64,000 nt of DNA from Mycobacterium sp. E183 (GTDB taxonomy: Bacteria > Actinomycetota > Actinomycetes > Mycobacteriales > Mycobacteriaceae). The notes beneath the pieces were generated by a model, which worked only from the letters and a program-made list of their open reading frames with translations, did not search any database and was not told where the DNA came from. The stretch spans positions 1 to 64,000 of the forward strand of contig NZ_LZJN01000089.1 in assembly GCF_001667735.1 (NCBI RefSeq). Reading direction: 5' to 3'. Positions within the stretch are counted from its first letter, which is position 1. Every line of letters starts with the position of its first letter. A program made the position numbers and the translations under genes. Below are positions 46,570 through 59,116 of this stretch, piece by piece.

Positions 46570-47642
46570 CGCCACGCGTCGTCACCCCTTGGTCCGCTGC
46601 CAGCCGGTCCGCTCCCACCGGTCTGTGGACTTGCACTGTCGACCCGAATATCCGCGGTGGCCGTGACCGGAGGCGCTCCCGGAGCCTTGTGGGCCGTCCG
46701 GACCCCGTCCAGGGCCGCCGCGAGTTTGCCCGGATCATGTAAAGGTGTACCAGGTCTGGCCACATCGGCGAAGTGGACCTCGGCTTGAAGCAGCATCGCG
46801 GTGCGGCGCAGGTGCTCCCGCTCCCGCTCGCCGGGCACCCGTTCGGCGTCGATGATGATGTCGTGCACGGTGAACCCCGGTGCGTGCTGGGCCAACACGT
46901 GCAGATGACGTTCGACGGAGAAGCCCGCCGTCTCCCCCGGCTCGGCCACCAGATTGAGCACCAGCGCCCGACGGGCCGTGGTCGCCCGCAGCGCCGCAGC
47001 CAGGCCCGGCACCAGGACATGCGGGATCACGCTGGTGAACCACGAGCCGGGACCTAGCACCACCAGGTCGGCGGCCATGATGGCGTCGACGGCCTGCCGG
47101 GTCGCCGGCGGGTCGGACGGGAGCAGCCGCACCCGGCGCACCTTGCCCGGGGTGGTGGCGATCGCCACCTGGCCGCGAATGAGCCGGAACATCCGCGGAT
47201 CGGTCTCCAGGCCGGAGACGTCGGCCTCGATCTGCAACGCGATCGGGCACATCGGCAGGACGCGGCCCTTGACGCCCAGGATGCGGCCGAGCTCGTCGAG
47301 GGCGGCCACCGGATCGGCCAGCACCTCGGACAGCCCGGCGAGCAGCAGGTTGCCGATCGGGTGCCCGGCCAACGCCCCGTTGCCGCCGAATCGGTGTTGC
47401 AGGATGGTCGCCCACAGCCGCCCGTGGGGGCTGTCAGATGCCAGGGCCGCCAACGCCATTCGCAGGTCGCCCGGTGGCACCACATCCAATTCGCTACGCA
47501 GCCGCCCCGACGAACCGCCGTCGTCCGCGACGGTCACCACGGCGGTCACGTGTGGGGTGAGCCGGCGGGCCGCGGACAGCGTCGCGTACAGGCCGTGGCC
47601 GCCGCCCAGGGCGACGATGCCGTGATTCGTCGGCCCGCTCAT
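46566..47642 (-). CDS. yvcK: YvcK/CuvA, gluconeogenesis factor family
   Basis: A 358-residue CofD/YvcK family protein that binds UDP-sugars and supports cell shape and gluconeogenic growth; called CuvA in M. tuberculosis (Rv1422). The nucleotide-sugar motif [31 protein letters not shown] and [18 protein letters not shown] are present. The C-terminal 40 residues are Pro/Gly-rich and probably disordered; phosphorylation there is known in CuvA. ATGA overlaps on both sides. Confidence 0.94.
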   Translation of the reverse strand: MSGPTNHGIVALGGGHGLYATLSAARRLTPHVTAVVTVADDGGSSGRLRSELDVVPPGDLRMALAALASDSPHGRLWATILQHRFGGNGALAGHPIGNLLLAGLSEVLADPVAALDELGRILGVKGRVLPMCPIALQIEADVSGLETDPRMFRLIRGQVAIATTPGKVRRVRLLPSDPPATRQAVDAIMAADLVVLGPGSWFTSVIPHVLVPGLAAALRATTARRALVLNLVAEPGETAGFSVERHLHVLAQHAPGFTVHDIIIDAERVPGEREREHLRRTAMLLQAEVHFADVARPGTPLHDPGKLAAALDGVRTAHKAPGAPPVTATADIRVDSASPQTGGSGPAGSGPRGDDAWR

Positions 47643-48556
47643 TCGCGGCCCAGATCCCGGTGCAGCACCCGCACCGACAGTTGAGGATTGGCCTTCAGCA
47701 GCCCCATCAGCGCCTCGGCGATCGCGACACTGCGATGCTTGCCGCCTGTGCAGCCGATCGCCACCGTCATGTAGCGCTTGCCCTCCCGGCGGTAGCCGTC
47801 GACGACCAGGGACAGCAACCGGTGGTAGGCGTCGAGGAAGTCCGCGGCCCCGGGCTGACTCAAAACGTACTCGCTCACCGCGGGGTCCTGCCCGGTGAGC
47901 GGGCGCAGCTCGTCGACCCAGTGCGGGTTGGGCAGGAAACGTACGTCCATCACCATGTCGGCGTCCATCGGCAGGCCGTACTTGAAGCCAAACGATTCGA
48001 CGGTGACGCTGATCGACGTGCCGGCGTCGCCGCCGAACGCGCGCTCGATGCTCTCCCGCAACCCGCGCACGGACAGGGTCGACGTGTCGATGATCAGATC
48101 GGCCGTGGCGCGCACCTGGGCCAGCATCCGGCGCTCGGCGGCGATGCCCTCCGCCAGGGTCGCCTCGCCCTGCAACGGGTGGCTGCGGCGGTTCTGCTCG
48201 TAGCGGCGCACCAGCATGTCGTCGGAGGCCTCCATGAACACCACGCGCGGGGTGATGTTGCGGGTGGCCAACTCGTTGCGCACCTCGTCGAGGTCGCCGG
48301 TGAAGCCGCGCGACCGCACGTCCATCACCACCGCCAACCGGGTGATCCGAGATCCTGCGTCCATGCCGAAGTCCACCATCCGCGTGATCAGCTGGGGCGG
48401 CAGGTTGTCGGCCACGTACCAGCCCAGGTCCTCGAGCACCTTGGCCGCGGTACCCCGCCCGGCGCCCGACAATCCGGTCACCAGAACGACGTCGATGCCG
48501 GCCCCGCCTTCGGGGCGGGCCTCCACCGGGTGGCCCTCGGCCACTTCACCCGTCAT
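47639..48556 (-). CDS. rapZ: RapZ family nucleotide-binding protein
   Basis: A 305-residue RapZ/YvcJ family protein. Walker A is [14 protein letters not shown], with Arg where most P-loops have Lys, as is usual in this family. The C-terminal RapZ block is [19 protein letters not shown]. In enterobacteria RapZ binds a small RNA controlling glucosamine synthesis; the actinobacterial role is not settled. ATGA overlap with uvrC and yvcK. Rv1421. Confidence 0.94.
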   Translation of the reverse strand: MTGEVAEGHPVEARPEGGAGIDVVLVTGLSGAGRGTAAKVLEDLGWYVADNLPPQLITRMVDFGMDAGSRITRLAVVMDVRSRGFTGDLDEVRNELATRNITPRVVFMEASDDMLVRRYEQNRRSHPLQGEATLAEGIAAERRMLAQVRATADLIIDTSTLSVRGLRESIERAFGGDAGTSISVTVESFGFKYGLPMDADMVMDVRFLPNPHWVDELRPLTGQDPAVSEYVLSQPGAADFLDAYHRLLSLVVDGYRREGKRYMTVAIGCTGGKHRSVAIAEALMGLLKANPQLSVRVLHRDLGRE

Positions 48557-50508
48557 TCGGCTTCTCCGGGCTGCTCCGGTCGCAGCGCCTCCAGAACGGC
48601 GGTGGCGGTGGCCACACCGATTCCGGGAACGGCCGTGATCTGGTCGACGGTGGCCTCCTTGAGGCGGGCTATGGATCCGAAATGGGTTACCAGCGCCTTG
48701 CGGCGATGTTCCCCCAATCCTGGCACCGAATCCAGCGCTGAGGCGGTCATTCGCTTAGATCGCTTGCTGCGATGGTAGGTGATGGCGAACCGATGCGCCT
48801 CGTCGCGAATTCGTTGCAGCAGATAAAGCCCTTCGCTGTTGCGCGGCATGATGACGGGGTCCGGCTCGGAGGGCACCCATATCTCTTCCAGGCGCTTGGC
48901 CAGGCCGATCACCGCGACATCGGTGATGCCGAGGTCTTCGAGCACGGCGCTGGCCGCGTTGACCTGCGGCGCGCCACCGTCGACGACGTAGAGGTTGGGC
49001 GGATAGGCGAATCGGCGCGACTTCCCTTCGGGGGAAAGCATATTCGGGTCGTTCTGTTCGCTGAGGTGTCGCGCGAACCGGCGGCGGGTCACCTCGGCGA
49101 TCGAGGCGACGTCGTCGGAGCGTCCCTGCCCGGCGGCCTCCCGGATCCCGAAGTGGCGGTAGTCCGACTTGCGTGGCAGGCCGTCCTCGAACACCACCAA
49201 CGAGCCCACCACGTCGGTGCCCTGCACGTGGCTGATGTCGACGCATTCGATGCGCAGCGGCGCGTCGGCCAGCCCCAGCGCCTCCTGAATGTTCTGCAGC
49301 GCAGCAGATCTGGCGTTGAAGTCGCCAGCGCGCCTCAGCTTGTGTTGTTGCAGAGCCTCTTTGGCGTTGCGTTGCACCGTCTCGGCCAGCGCCCGTTTGT
49401 CACCACGGCGCGGCACCCGCAGCACGACCCGGGAGCCACGCAGGCCGGAGAGCCAGCTGGCCAGTTCATCGGAGTTGGACGGCAGGCAGGGCACCAGCAC
49501 CTCGCGCGGCACCGGGTTGGCGGCTTCGTCGGCCCCTTGGTTGTCGTGGCCACCCAGTTCGGCCTGCTCCCCGTAGAACTGCGTCAGGAACTGCTCCACC
49601 AACTGCTCCTCGCCGGAATCACCGGCCTCCGCGGACTTTTCGACGATCCAGCCGCGCTGGCCGCGCACCCGGCCGCCGCGGACGTGAAACACCTGAACCG
49701 CGGCCTCCAACTCGTCGTCGGCGAAGGCGACGACGTCGGCGTCGGTGCCGTCACCGAGCACCACCGCCTGCTTCTCCATCGCGCGCTTGAGCGCCCCCAG
49801 GTCGTCCCGCAGCCGCGCGGCGCGCTCGAAGTCGAGTTCGTCGGATGCGGCCTGCATCCGCTGTTCCAGCTCGCGGGCGAAGCGGTCGGTCTTGCCGGAC
49901 AGGAAGTCGCAGAAGTCGTCCACGATCTGGCGGTGCTGCTCGGCGCTGACCCGCCCGATACAGGGCGCCGAGCATTTGTCGATGTAGCCGAGCAGGCACG
50001 GACGGTCGATCTGCTTGTGCCGCTTGAACACACCGGCCGAGCACGTGCGGGCCGGGAAAACGCGGGTGAGCAGGTCCAGCGTCTCCCGGATCGCCCAGGC
50101 GTGGGAGTAGGGCCCGAAATAGCGGACCCCCTTGCGGCGCGGACCGCGATAGACCATCAGCCGCGGAAATTCCTCGTTGAGGGTGACGGCCAGCACCGGG
50201 TACGACTTGTCGTCGCGGTAGCGGACGTTGAAGCGGGGGTCGAACTCTTTGATCCAGTTGTATTCGAGCTGCAACGCCTCGACTTCGGTGTTGACCACGG
50301 TCCACTCGACCTTGGCGGCGGTGGTCACCATCTGCCGGGTGCGCGGATGCAGGCTTGCGATGTCGGCGAAGTAGGACGTCAGCCTGCTGCGCAGGCTCTT
50401 GGCCTTCCCGACGTAGATGACTCGCCCGTGCGCGTCCCGGAATCGGTAGACGCCCGGCTCGACCGGGATGGACCCGGGCGGGGGACGGTACGTGGCGGGA
50501 TCTGGCAC
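48553..50508 (-). CDS. uvrC: UvrC, excinuclease ABC subunit C
   Basis: A 651-residue nucleotide-excision-repair nuclease. Domains in order: GIY-YIG ([20 protein letters not shown], residues about 17-37), the Cys-containing region ([13 protein letters not shown]), the UVR motif near 205-240 that contacts UvrB, the RNase H-like endonuclease ([20 protein letters not shown]) and the C-terminal double helix-hairpin-helix ([26 protein letters not shown]). The start is GTG 50508. It leads the operon rapZ-yvcK-whiA. Rv1420. Confidence 0.96.
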   Translation of the reverse strand: MPDPATYRPPPGSIPVEPGVYRFRDAHGRVIYVGKAKSLRSRLTSYFADIASLHPRTRQMVTTAAKVEWTVVNTEVEALQLEYNWIKEFDPRFNVRYRDDKSYPVLAVTLNEEFPRLMVYRGPRRKGVRYFGPYSHAWAIRETLDLLTRVFPARTCSAGVFKRHKQIDRPCLLGYIDKCSAPCIGRVSAEQHRQIVDDFCDFLSGKTDRFARELEQRMQAASDELDFERAARLRDDLGALKRAMEKQAVVLGDGTDADVVAFADDELEAAVQVFHVRGGRVRGQRGWIVEKSAEAGDSGEEQLVEQFLTQFYGEQAELGGHDNQGADEAANPVPREVLVPCLPSNSDELASWLSGLRGSRVVLRVPRRGDKRALAETVQRNAKEALQQHKLRRAGDFNARSAALQNIQEALGLADAPLRIECVDISHVQGTDVVGSLVVFEDGLPRKSDYRHFGIREAAGQGRSDDVASIAEVTRRRFARHLSEQNDPNMLSPEGKSRRFAYPPNLYVVDGGAPQVNAASAVLEDLGITDVAVIGLAKRLEEIWVPSEPDPVIMPRNSEGLYLLQRIRDEAHRFAITYHRSKRSKRMTASALDSVPGLGEHRRKALVTHFGSIARLKEATVDQITAVPGIGVATATAVLEALRPEQPGEAE

Positions 50509-50609
50509 TCATCCAGGCTAGTAGCCGCCCGGGACACGCCGGCGCCGCGGGAGCACGGCTCGACGCGGCGAAAACGCCGCCCCCGGTTCGGGCGCATCCT
50601 GTAACGCAT

Positions 50610-50625
50610 TCGAGCGCTTGTTCGA
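50610..50625. promoter_or_regulatory. LexA (SOS)-box-like palindrome upstream of uvrC
   Basis: TCGAGCGCTTGTTCGA matches the mycobacterial LexA consensus TCGAAC-N4-GTTCGA at 11 of 12 fixed positions. It lies about 100 bases upstream of the uvrC GTG and about 155 upstream of the divergent hemophore gene. A TTGTC, half of the PafBC-type promoter motif, overlaps its edge on the uvrC strand but is not followed by a suitable -10. Function as a LexA site is inferred. Confidence 0.5.
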
Positions 50626-50722
50626 TAGACAAGTAGCCCACCGACCGATCCGCCAATTCCCGAAAAGGCCCAATGACCTCGGATTATGACGACCGGTCGG
50701 CGGTGTGGACGGTTTGTTCTGG

Positions 50723-50751
50723 TTACCAAGGGGGTAGCTGGACGTTACAGT
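50723..50751 (+). promoter_or_regulatory. putative promoter of the hemophore-related gene
   Basis: TTACCA (50723-50728) and TACAGT (50746-50751) sit 17 bases apart, matching the -35 and -10 spacing of SigA-type promoters at four of six and the TAnnnT pattern. Transcription would start near 50758, about 23 bases before the ATG at 50781, with GGAGGGAG at 50766-50773 as ribosome-binding site. Confidence 0.45.
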
Positions 50752-50780
50752 GGGTGGCAATCAATGGAGGGAGTCCACAG

Positions 50781-51119
50781 ATGTTCAAGCGCTCGTTGAC
50801 CAGGATCGCGATGGGGGTCGGCGGCCTGGCATTGGCGTCGACCGCCGCAGCTGGGGTCGCATCCGCGGCCCCCGACTACGGCCCGATGATCAACACGACC
50901 TGCAGCTACGACCAGGCGATGCGGGCGGTGCACGCGGAAAACCCGATGGCCGCTCAGTACCTCGACCAGTCGCCGCCGAACCAGCAGTTCTTGCAGCAGT
51001 ACCTGGCGTCGTCGCCGGATCAGCGCGTGAACCTGCTGCACGCCATCGAGCACAACCAGGGCGCGCAGCAGGCTTTGCCGATCTTCCAGCAGATGATGAC
51101 CGACTGTAAGAACTTCTGA
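50781..51119 (+). CDS. hemophore-related secreted protein
   Basis: A 112-residue exported protein of the mycobacterial hemophore-like family (relatives of Rv0203). A signal peptide covers residues 1-30 (ending ASTAAAGVASAA), then the mature part PDYGPMINTTCSYDQAMRAV followed by an all-helical region with two Cys (C40-like and the C-terminal TDCKNF) that may form a disulfide. Heme binding is known for some family members but is not shown by this sequence. GGAGGGAG is eight bases before the ATG. Convergent with the PH-domain gene. Confidence 0.82.
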   Translation: MFKRSLTRIAMGVGGLALASTAAAGVASAAPDYGPMINTTCSYDQAMRAVHAENPMAAQYLDQSPPNQQFLQQYLASSPDQRVNLLHAIEHNQGAQQALPIFQQMMTDCKNF

Positions 51120-51128
51120 CCCGCTCAC

Positions 51129-51166
51129 CTGAAGGGAGCTATCCGTGCCGGCACGGATAGCTCCCT

Positions 51167-51170
<4 letters not shown>
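51129..51170. terminator. 42-bp perfect palindrome, bidirectional terminator
   Basis: CTGAAGGGAGCTATCCGTGC (51129-51148) and the following bases form a perfect 21-bp inverted repeat with no spacer, to 51170. It lies between the hemophore gene (stop 51119) and the convergent PH-domain gene, whose stop codon at 51167-51169 is inside the right arm. Either strand can form the same hairpin, so it should end both transcripts. There is no U-tract. Confidence 0.8.
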
Positions 51171-53434
<2,264 letters not shown>

Positions 53435-53725
53435 CGTCGCTACCTTGCTGTCTCAGGGGTCCGCAGGAAGAGCCCAAGTCTTGCATTCAGTATGAACCAC
53501 CGGGCGAGGGCGGTTATTGCGATGCTGTTCACAGGGACGCGCGGGCGCGGGCGACCCCGGGAGGTTGTGCCCCTATACATTCGTCGCGGCTCGCACTGCA
53601 TCATCGGCCTGAACCGCGGGCAAAAGCGCCCCGCTCGCGGTCGCCGGCCGCGGGTGGGCTCCAGCAATAGGCCGACTGCGGCGAAACGGCTCCCTATTCG
53701 CGGCCAGCAATCTACTCTGACCGGC

Positions 53726-54001
53726 ATGAGCATCACAGTGAGACTGGCGGTACCGGTCGTGACCTCGATATTCGCGGCCGGACTTGGAGCGGGCATCGCC
53801 TGCCCGCAACGGGCCACGGCCGACGCGTGCGCCGACGTCGGCGGTCGGCACGTGAGCGTCGGTGGCTGCACCGACCCGGGGCGCTGGGGTAACTGGGTGC
53901 TGCCCGCCGGTGCGATGACGGTCCCGCCGCCCGACGCACCACCGCCGTGCTACACCCCGTCCGGCGAGCCATACTGGACGCCGCCGGGCGAGCCCTGCTG
54001 A
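53726..54001 (+). CDS. small secreted Cys/Pro-rich protein, unknown
   Basis: A 91-residue protein with a signal peptide (residues 1-33, MSITVRLAVPVVTSIFAAGL then GAGIACPQRATA) and a short mature part with two Gly/Cys patches (CADVGGRHVSVGGCTDPGRW) ending in a Pro-rich tail with Cys (PPPCYTPSGEPYWTPPGEPC). Five Cys, one of them in the signal peptide, leave four that could pair. I recognise the type from other mycobacteria but no function is known. Convergent with ribE, 15 bases apart. Confidence 0.75.
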   Translation: MSITVRLAVPVVTSIFAAGLGAGIACPQRATADACADVGGRHVSVGGCTDPGRWGNWVLPAGAMTVPPPDAPPPCYTPSGEPYWTPPGEPC

Positions 54002-54016
54002 CCCGAGGCGGCAGGC

Positions 54017-54610
54017 TTATCGCGCGGTGAGCAACCGCTCTACGTACTTCGCGATCACGTCGACTTCCAGGTTCACCTGCGTCCCGACCGGGGCGCGACC
54101 CAACGTGGTCAGCTCCCGGGTGGTGGGGATCAGCGAAACCTCGAACCAGTCGGGGCCGAGCCCGGAGACCGTCAGGGAGATGCCGTCGACGGTGATCGAT
54201 CCCTTCTCGACGACGTAGCGCGCCACCGCCGCGGGGACCTCGATCCGCACCACTTCCCAGTGCTCGGACGGCGACCGGCTGACCACCTGACCCGTCCCGT
54301 CCACGTGCCCCTGCACGATGTGCCCACCGAGCCGGCTGTTCACCGCCGCGGCGCGCTCCAGGTTGACCGGGCTGCCGACCTCCAGAGCGCCCAGGTTCGA
54401 CCGGGTGAGGGTTTCGGCCATCACGTCGGCGGTGAACTGGCCGTCGGGCAGCAGCTCCGCGACGGTCAGGCAGACGCCGTTGACGGCGATCGAGTCGCCG
54501 TGCCCGGCGTCCGAGGTGACGACGGGTCCGCGGATGGTGAGCCGGGCGGCGTCGGCCAGCACGTCGCGCCCCGTCACCTCTCCGAGTTCCTCGACAATTC
54601 CGGTGAACAT
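54017..54610 (-). CDS. ribE: riboflavin synthase alpha chain
   Basis: A 197-residue enzyme that dismutates two lumazine molecules to riboflavin. The two lumazine-binding repeats are evident: MFTGIVEELG to the first VTGRD region with SIAVNGVCLTV, and GGHIVQGHVDGTG with SITVDGISLTV. The N-terminal MFTGIVEELG is the family start. Called ribC (Rv1412) in M. tuberculosis. Divergent from lprG. Confidence 0.95.
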   Translation of the reverse strand: MFTGIVEELGEVTGRDVLADAARLTIRGPVVTSDAGHGDSIAVNGVCLTVAELLPDGQFTADVMAETLTRSNLGALEVGSPVNLERAAAVNSRLGGHIVQGHVDGTGQVVSRSPSEHWEVVRIEVPAAVARYVVEKGSITVDGISLTVSGLGPDWFEVSLIPTTRELTTLGRAPVGTQVNLEVDVIAKYVERLLTAR

Positions 54611-54740
54611 GCCATCAGGTTAATCGGACGCCCAAACGCGGCGGTCGCGCTGGTGAGCAGCCCCAAACCGGCGTCGCCGGGCGGGCACCGGGCCCCCGCG
54701 TCTCCAAAGCCGGCCGGCGGCACCCTCTACGATGCAAGGT

Positions 54741-55448
54741 ATGCAGACCCGCCGCCGTCTATCGGCCGTCATCGCATCCCTGACCCTCGCCACCGCCTTG
54801 ATCGCCGGCTGTTCGTCGGGTTCAAAGCAGAGCGGCGCCCCGCTGCCCGACGCCACGACCCTGGTCAAGCAGTCGGCCGACGCCACCAAGGCCGTCAAGA
54901 GCGTGCACCTGGTCCTGTCGATCCAAGGCAAGATCCAGGGGCTGCCCATCAAGACGCTCACCGGTGACCTCACCACGGCGCCGGCCACCGCCGCCAAGGG
55001 CAACGCCACCATCACCCTGGGTGGATCCGACATCGACGCCAACTTCGTGGTCGTCGACGGCACCCTGTACGCCACCCTGACGCCGAACAAGTGGAGCGAC
55101 TTCGGCAAGGCTTCCGACATCTACGACGTGTCGGTGCTGCTGAACCCGGACACCGGGCTGGGCAACGCGCTGGCCAACTTCAGCAACGCCAAGGCCGAGG
55201 GCCGCGAGACCATCAACGGGCAGAGCACCATTCGGGTCAGCGGCAACGTGTCGGCGGACGCGGTGAACAAGATCATGCCGCAGTTCAACGCGACGCAGCC
55301 GGTGCCCAGCACGGTGTGGATCCAGGAGAGCGGCGACCACCAGCTGGTGCAGGCGAACATGCAGAAGAGTTCGGGCAATTCCGTTCAGGTCACCCTGTCG
55401 AACTGGGGTGAGCAGGTCCAGGTCACCAAGCCCCCGGTGAGTTCATGA
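54741..55448 (+). CDS. lprG: LprG, triacylglycerol/glycolipid-binding lipoprotein
   Basis: A 235-residue lipoprotein; signal peptide [20 protein letters not shown] followed by the lipobox IAGC, so Cys is the lipid-modified residue. LprG has a hydrophobic pocket and carries triacylated lipids to the P55 pump and LAM to the surface. ATG 54741 is preferred to 54732 because the signal peptide then begins at the Met-Gln-Thr-Arg run. The stop overlaps p55 (ATGA). Rv1411c. Confidence 0.95.
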   Translation: MQTRRRLSAVIASLTLATALIAGCSSGSKQSGAPLPDATTLVKQSADATKAVKSVHLVLSIQGKIQGLPIKTLTGDLTTAPATAAKGNATITLGGSDIDANFVVVDGTLYATLTPNKWSDFGKASDIYDVSVLLNPDTGLGNALANFSNAKAEGRETINGQSTIRVSGNVSADAVNKIMPQFNATQPVPSTVWIQESGDHQLVQANMQKSSGNSVQVTLSNWGEQVQVTKPPVSS

Positions 55449-57001
55449 GTTCGCAGACCGGACGCCGCGTCGCGATCAGCGCCGGCAGTCTGGCGGTGCT
55501 GCTGGGCGCGCTGGACGCCTATGTCGTCGTGACGATCATGCGCGACATCATGAGCGACGTTCACATCCCCATCAACCAGCTGCAGCGCATCACGTGGATC
55601 ATCACGATGTACCTGCTGGGCTACATCGCCGCCATGCCGCTGCTGGGCCGGGCCTCGGACCGGTTCGGCCGCAAGCTGGTGCTGCAGGTCAGCCTGGCCC
55701 TGTTCATGGTGGGCTCGGTGGTGACCGCCCTCGCCGGGCACTGGGGCGATTTCCACCTGCTGATCGCCGGCCGCACCATCCAGGGTGTGGCCAGCGGCGC
55801 GCTGCTTCCGGTCACCCTCGCCCTGGGCGCCGACCTGTGGGCGCAGCGCAACCGCGCCGGCGTGCTGGGCGGCATCGGCGCCGCGCAGGAGCTCGGCAGC
55901 GTGCTGGGCCCGCTGTACGGGATCTTCATCGTGTACCTGTTCCACGACTGGCGCTACGTGTTCTGGATCAACGTGCCGCTCACCCTGATCGCGATGGCGA
56001 TGATCCAATTCAGCCTCCCGTCGCACGAGAAGGTCGAGAACCCCGAGCGGGTCGACCTGGTCGGCGGAGTGCTGCTCGCGGTCGCCCTGGGCCTGGCCGT
56101 CATCGGCCTGTACAACCCGCAACCCGACGGCAAGCAGATCCTGCCGAGCTACGGGCTCCCGCTGGTCATCGGGGCGGTCGTCGTCGCGGTGCTGTTTTTG
56201 CTCTGGGAACGGTTCTCGCGCACCCGGCTGATCGAGCCGGCGGGGGTGCACTTCCGCCCCTTCCTGGCCGCGCTGGGCGCATCGTTGGCCGCAGGTGCGG
56301 CGCTGATGGTGACGCTGGTCGACGTGGAGCTGTTCGGCCAGGGCGTGCTGCAGATGGACCAGACGCAGGCCGCCGGCTTGTTGTTGTGGTTCTTGATCGC
56401 GCTGCCGATCGGGGCCGTGCTGGGCGGCTGGATCGCCACCCGCGTGGGCGACCGGGTGATGACGTTCATCGGGCTGCTGATCGCGGCCTACGGTTACTGG
56501 CTGATCCACTACTGGCGCCAGGACGTATTGAGCCAGAAGCACGACATCTTCGGGGTGTTCAGCGTTCCCGTGTTGCACGCCGACCTTCTGGTCGCCGGCA
56601 TCGGCCTGGGCCTGGTGATCGGGCCCCTGACGTCCGCGGCGCTGCGGGTCGTGCCGTCGGCACAGCACGGCATCGCCTCGGCGGCCGTGGTGGTGGCCCG
56701 GATGACCGGCATGCTGATTGGGGTCGCGGCGCTCAGCGCGTGGGGCCTCTACCGGTTCAACCAGATCGTCGCGGGGCTGACCGCTGCGATACCGCCCAAC
56801 GCCTCCCTGCTGGAGCGGATCGCCGCGCAGGGGACGATGTACCTCAAGGCGTTCGCAATGATGTACGGCGACATCTTCAGCGCCACCGTGGTCATCTGCA
56901 TCGTGGGAGCGCTGCTCGGCCTGTTGATCGGCGGTCGCAAAGAACACGCCGAGGAGCCGGAAGCCGTTGAGCCGCAAGCGGTTTCGTTGGGCGAGCGCTA
57001 G
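55445..57001 (+). CDS. p55: P55, MFS efflux/lipid transporter
   Basis: A 518-residue 14-helix DHA2 transporter encoded with lprG; together they export triacylglycerol and confer drug tolerance. Helix 1 has [17 protein letters not shown] and the next loop [35 protein letters not shown] is motif C-like. The C-terminal end is a charged tail ([20 protein letters not shown]). ATG overlaps the lprG stop. Rv1410c. Confidence 0.95.
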   Translation: MSSQTGRRVAISAGSLAVLLGALDAYVVVTIMRDIMSDVHIPINQLQRITWIITMYLLGYIAAMPLLGRASDRFGRKLVLQVSLALFMVGSVVTALAGHWGDFHLLIAGRTIQGVASGALLPVTLALGADLWAQRNRAGVLGGIGAAQELGSVLGPLYGIFIVYLFHDWRYVFWINVPLTLIAMAMIQFSLPSHEKVENPERVDLVGGVLLAVALGLAVIGLYNPQPDGKQILPSYGLPLVIGAVVVAVLFLLWERFSRTRLIEPAGVHFRPFLAALGASLAAGAALMVTLVDVELFGQGVLQMDQTQAAGLLLWFLIALPIGAVLGGWIATRVGDRVMTFIGLLIAAYGYWLIHYWRQDVLSQKHDIFGVFSVPVLHADLLVAGIGLGLVIGPLTSAALRVVPSAQHGIASAAVVVARMTGMLIGVAALSAWGLYRFNQIVAGLTAAIPPNASLLERIAAQGTMYLKAFAMMYGDIFSATVVICIVGALLGLLIGGRKEHAEEPEAVEPQAVSLGER

Positions 57002-57110
57002 CGCCACGCGCTTCCGATCGTCACCGGCGGACCGGTAGCACACCCGACAGGGTGGCCGGCACCGGCGCTTGGGTCCCGCACGGTGGCCCCGGGTCTCCTA
57101 TTCTGGCTGC

Positions 57111-58097
57111 GTGCCGTGGCGCATTGATCCTCAACCGTCAGCCGAACGGCTGCACGCGATCGGCTGCACGGCGTTCCTTGCGATGCTCGGCTTATACGCC
57201 GCGGCCGGAACGCACGCCGGAACCACCGGCCGCGACACCACCCTGAATTGGGCGCTCGGCGCGGCCGCGTTGCTGGCGGCGTTCGTCGCGCTGACGGGCC
57301 GGCTCCGCGGTTGGCAAGGCCGGCGCGGATTGCTGGTGGGATGGCCGGTGGCGTCGCTTGTCGTCACCCTCCTCGCCGGAGCCATCGAACCGGCCGCCAC
57401 GCGCGACTTCCCCGGCACGATCACGATCACCTTCGCCTACCTCGGCCTCACCGGTCGGCGGTGGCGCTCACTGGCCCTGCTCCCGCTCGGCGCCGCGGCG
57501 TTCGTGGTGGCCTGCGTGAAACCGCTTCCCGCCTCGACGCTGACCGTGGTGCTGGCCGCGACCATGTGGGTCCTCGTCGCGGAGGTGCCGGCCTGGCTCA
57601 TCGACCGGCTCGTGCAGCAGAGCCTGTTGCTGCGCGACATCGCGCAGACCGACGCGTTGACCCAATTGCTGAACCGGACCACCCTGGCACACCGGCTGTC
57701 GCAACACGCCGGCCGGTGCGCCGTGGTGCTCGCCGATCTCGACAACTTCAAGCGCTACAACGACCGTCACGGCCACGAGGCCGGCGATGAAGTTCTGGTC
57801 GCCTTCGCCGACGCGCTGCGCCGGTCGGCCCGCAAGAATGACGTCGCCTTCCGCATCGGCGGCGACGAATTCCTCCTCCTGCTGATCGATGCCGATGCTC
57901 CCGAGGCCGGGCGGATCCTCGATCGGCTCCGCCGCCGGTGGGCCGAGGTCGGCGCGCCGGTCGACTTCAGCGCAGGCATTGCCGCCGGCGAGCGCGACGT
58001 CATGCGTCTTGCCGACGCAGACATGTATGCCGACAAGCGTGCGCGCGGCCTAACCGGCAAGGACCCGATGCAAGGCGATTCGGCCGGTCACCGCTAA
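57111..58097 (+). CDS. membrane diguanylate cyclase (GGDEF)
   Basis: A 328-residue protein with about five or six N-terminal membrane helices (residues 20-165) and a C-terminal GGDEF domain. The active-site GGDEF at about 250-254 is intact, as are the substrate residues (LADLDNFKRYNDRHGHEAGD) and the I-site RKND five residues before GGDEF, so it should both make c-di-GMP and be inhibited by it. GTG 57111 is chosen (VPWRIDPQPSAERL). M. tuberculosis has a single GGDEF protein (Rv1354c) and nothing here (from memory). It may be co-transcribed after p55, and its stop overlaps that of ribG. Confidence 0.88.
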   Translation: MPWRIDPQPSAERLHAIGCTAFLAMLGLYAAAGTHAGTTGRDTTLNWALGAAALLAAFVALTGRLRGWQGRRGLLVGWPVASLVVTLLAGAIEPAATRDFPGTITITFAYLGLTGRRWRSLALLPLGAAAFVVACVKPLPASTLTVVLAATMWVLVAEVPAWLIDRLVQQSLLLRDIAQTDALTQLLNRTTLAHRLSQHAGRCAVVLADLDNFKRYNDRHGHEAGDEVLVAFADALRRSARKNDVAFRIGGDEFLLLLIDADAPEAGRILDRLRRRWAEVGAPVDFSAGIAAGERDVMRLADADMYADKRARGLTGKDPMQGDSAGHR

Positions 58098-59116
58098 TCG
58101 ACGCGTGGAACCAGGCTGAGCACGAGATCCGGCCCGAGCCGGTCCACTCCGTCGAAATGCCAGCGCAACGCCCGCGCGATGGTGGGCACCCCGACGTCGT
58201 CGACGACGGAGATCGGGCCGCCCAGCAGCGTCGGCGCGACGTACGCCAGGATGCGGTTGACCGCCCCCGCCCGCAGGAACGCGCCCGCGAGGGTGGGACC
58301 GCCCTCCAGCAGGACGTCGGTGCGGTCCGACAACGCCTTGATCACCTCCATGGGGTCGTGCGTGCGAATCACCATGGTCCGCGAGTCGTCGTTGAGAACC
58401 TTTGCCTCCGAAGGTATTTCGCGCATTCCCACCACCACGCGCAGCGGTTGCCGGTCGGCCAGCGAGCCGTCGGGCAACCGGGCGGTCAGCGCCGGATCGT
58501 CGGCCAGCACGGTGCCCGTGCCGACCACGATCGCGTCGGCCGCCGCGCGGCGGCGATGCAGGTCCAGCCGCGAGGCCTCGCTGGAAATCCATTGGCTGGT
58601 GCCATCGGCGGCCGCGCTGCGGCCGTCGACGCTGCCGGCGTACTTCCAGGTGACGTGCGGCAGCCCGGTCCGCTGCTTGTGCAGCCACTCCCGCAAGGGC
58701 CCGCCGGCCACCTCGTCGCCCAGCACCCCGGCCGTCACCCGCACGCCGGCCTCGGTCAGCCGGGCCGCGCCACCGGCGGCGTCCGGGTTCGGGTCGGCGA
58801 CGGCGTAAACCACCGCCGCGAGCTCGGCCGCCAGGAGGGCGTTCACGCACGGCGGGGTCTTGCCGTAGTGGTTGCAAGGCTCGAGGGTGACCACCGCGGT
58901 TCCGCCGGCCGCCAGGTCGCCGGCCCGCCGCAACGCCAACACCTCGGCGTGGTCGCCGCCGGCGGGTTCGGTGCCACCGACGCCGACGACCACGCCCGCG
59001 GAGTCCAGGATGACCGCACCCACGGGCGGGTTCGGATAGGTGGTGCCCTTGACGTGGTTGGACTGCTCGATCGCCAGGCGCATGGCCGCGTCGAGGCCGC
59101 CCGCGGGCTGGTTCAT
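58094..59116 (-). CDS. ribG: bifunctional riboflavin deaminase/reductase (RibG/RibD)
   Basis: A 340-residue enzyme for the second and third steps after GTP cyclohydrolase. The N-terminal zinc deaminase (residues 1-145) has [10 protein letters not shown] and [13 protein letters not shown], and the C-terminal reductase has [18 protein letters not shown] and [17 protein letters not shown] 59116 overlaps the rpe stop (ATGA). Last of the fmt-rsmB-rpe-ribG run. Rv1409. Confidence 0.95.
   Translation of the reverse strand: MNQPAGGLDAAMRLAIEQSNHVKGTTYPNPPVGAVILDSAGVVVGVGGTEPAGGDHAEVLALRRAGDLAAGGTAVVTLEPCNHYGKTPPCVNALLAAELAAVVYAVADPNPDAAGGAARLTEAGVRVTAGVLGDEVAGGPLREWLHKQRTGLPHVTWKYAGSVDGRSAAADGTSQWISSEASRLDLHRRRAAADAIVVGTGTVLADDPALTARLPDGSLADRQPLRVVVGMREIPSEAKVLNDDSRTMVIRTHDPMEVIKALSDRTDVLLEGGPTLAGAFLRAGAVNRILAYVAPTLLGGPISVVDDVGVPTIARALRWHFDGVDRLGPDLVLSLVPRVD

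Noticed and set aside
53435..53725. An FMN riboswitch upstream of ribBA
   Set aside because: None of the conserved FMN-aptamer segments can be found on the minus strand.
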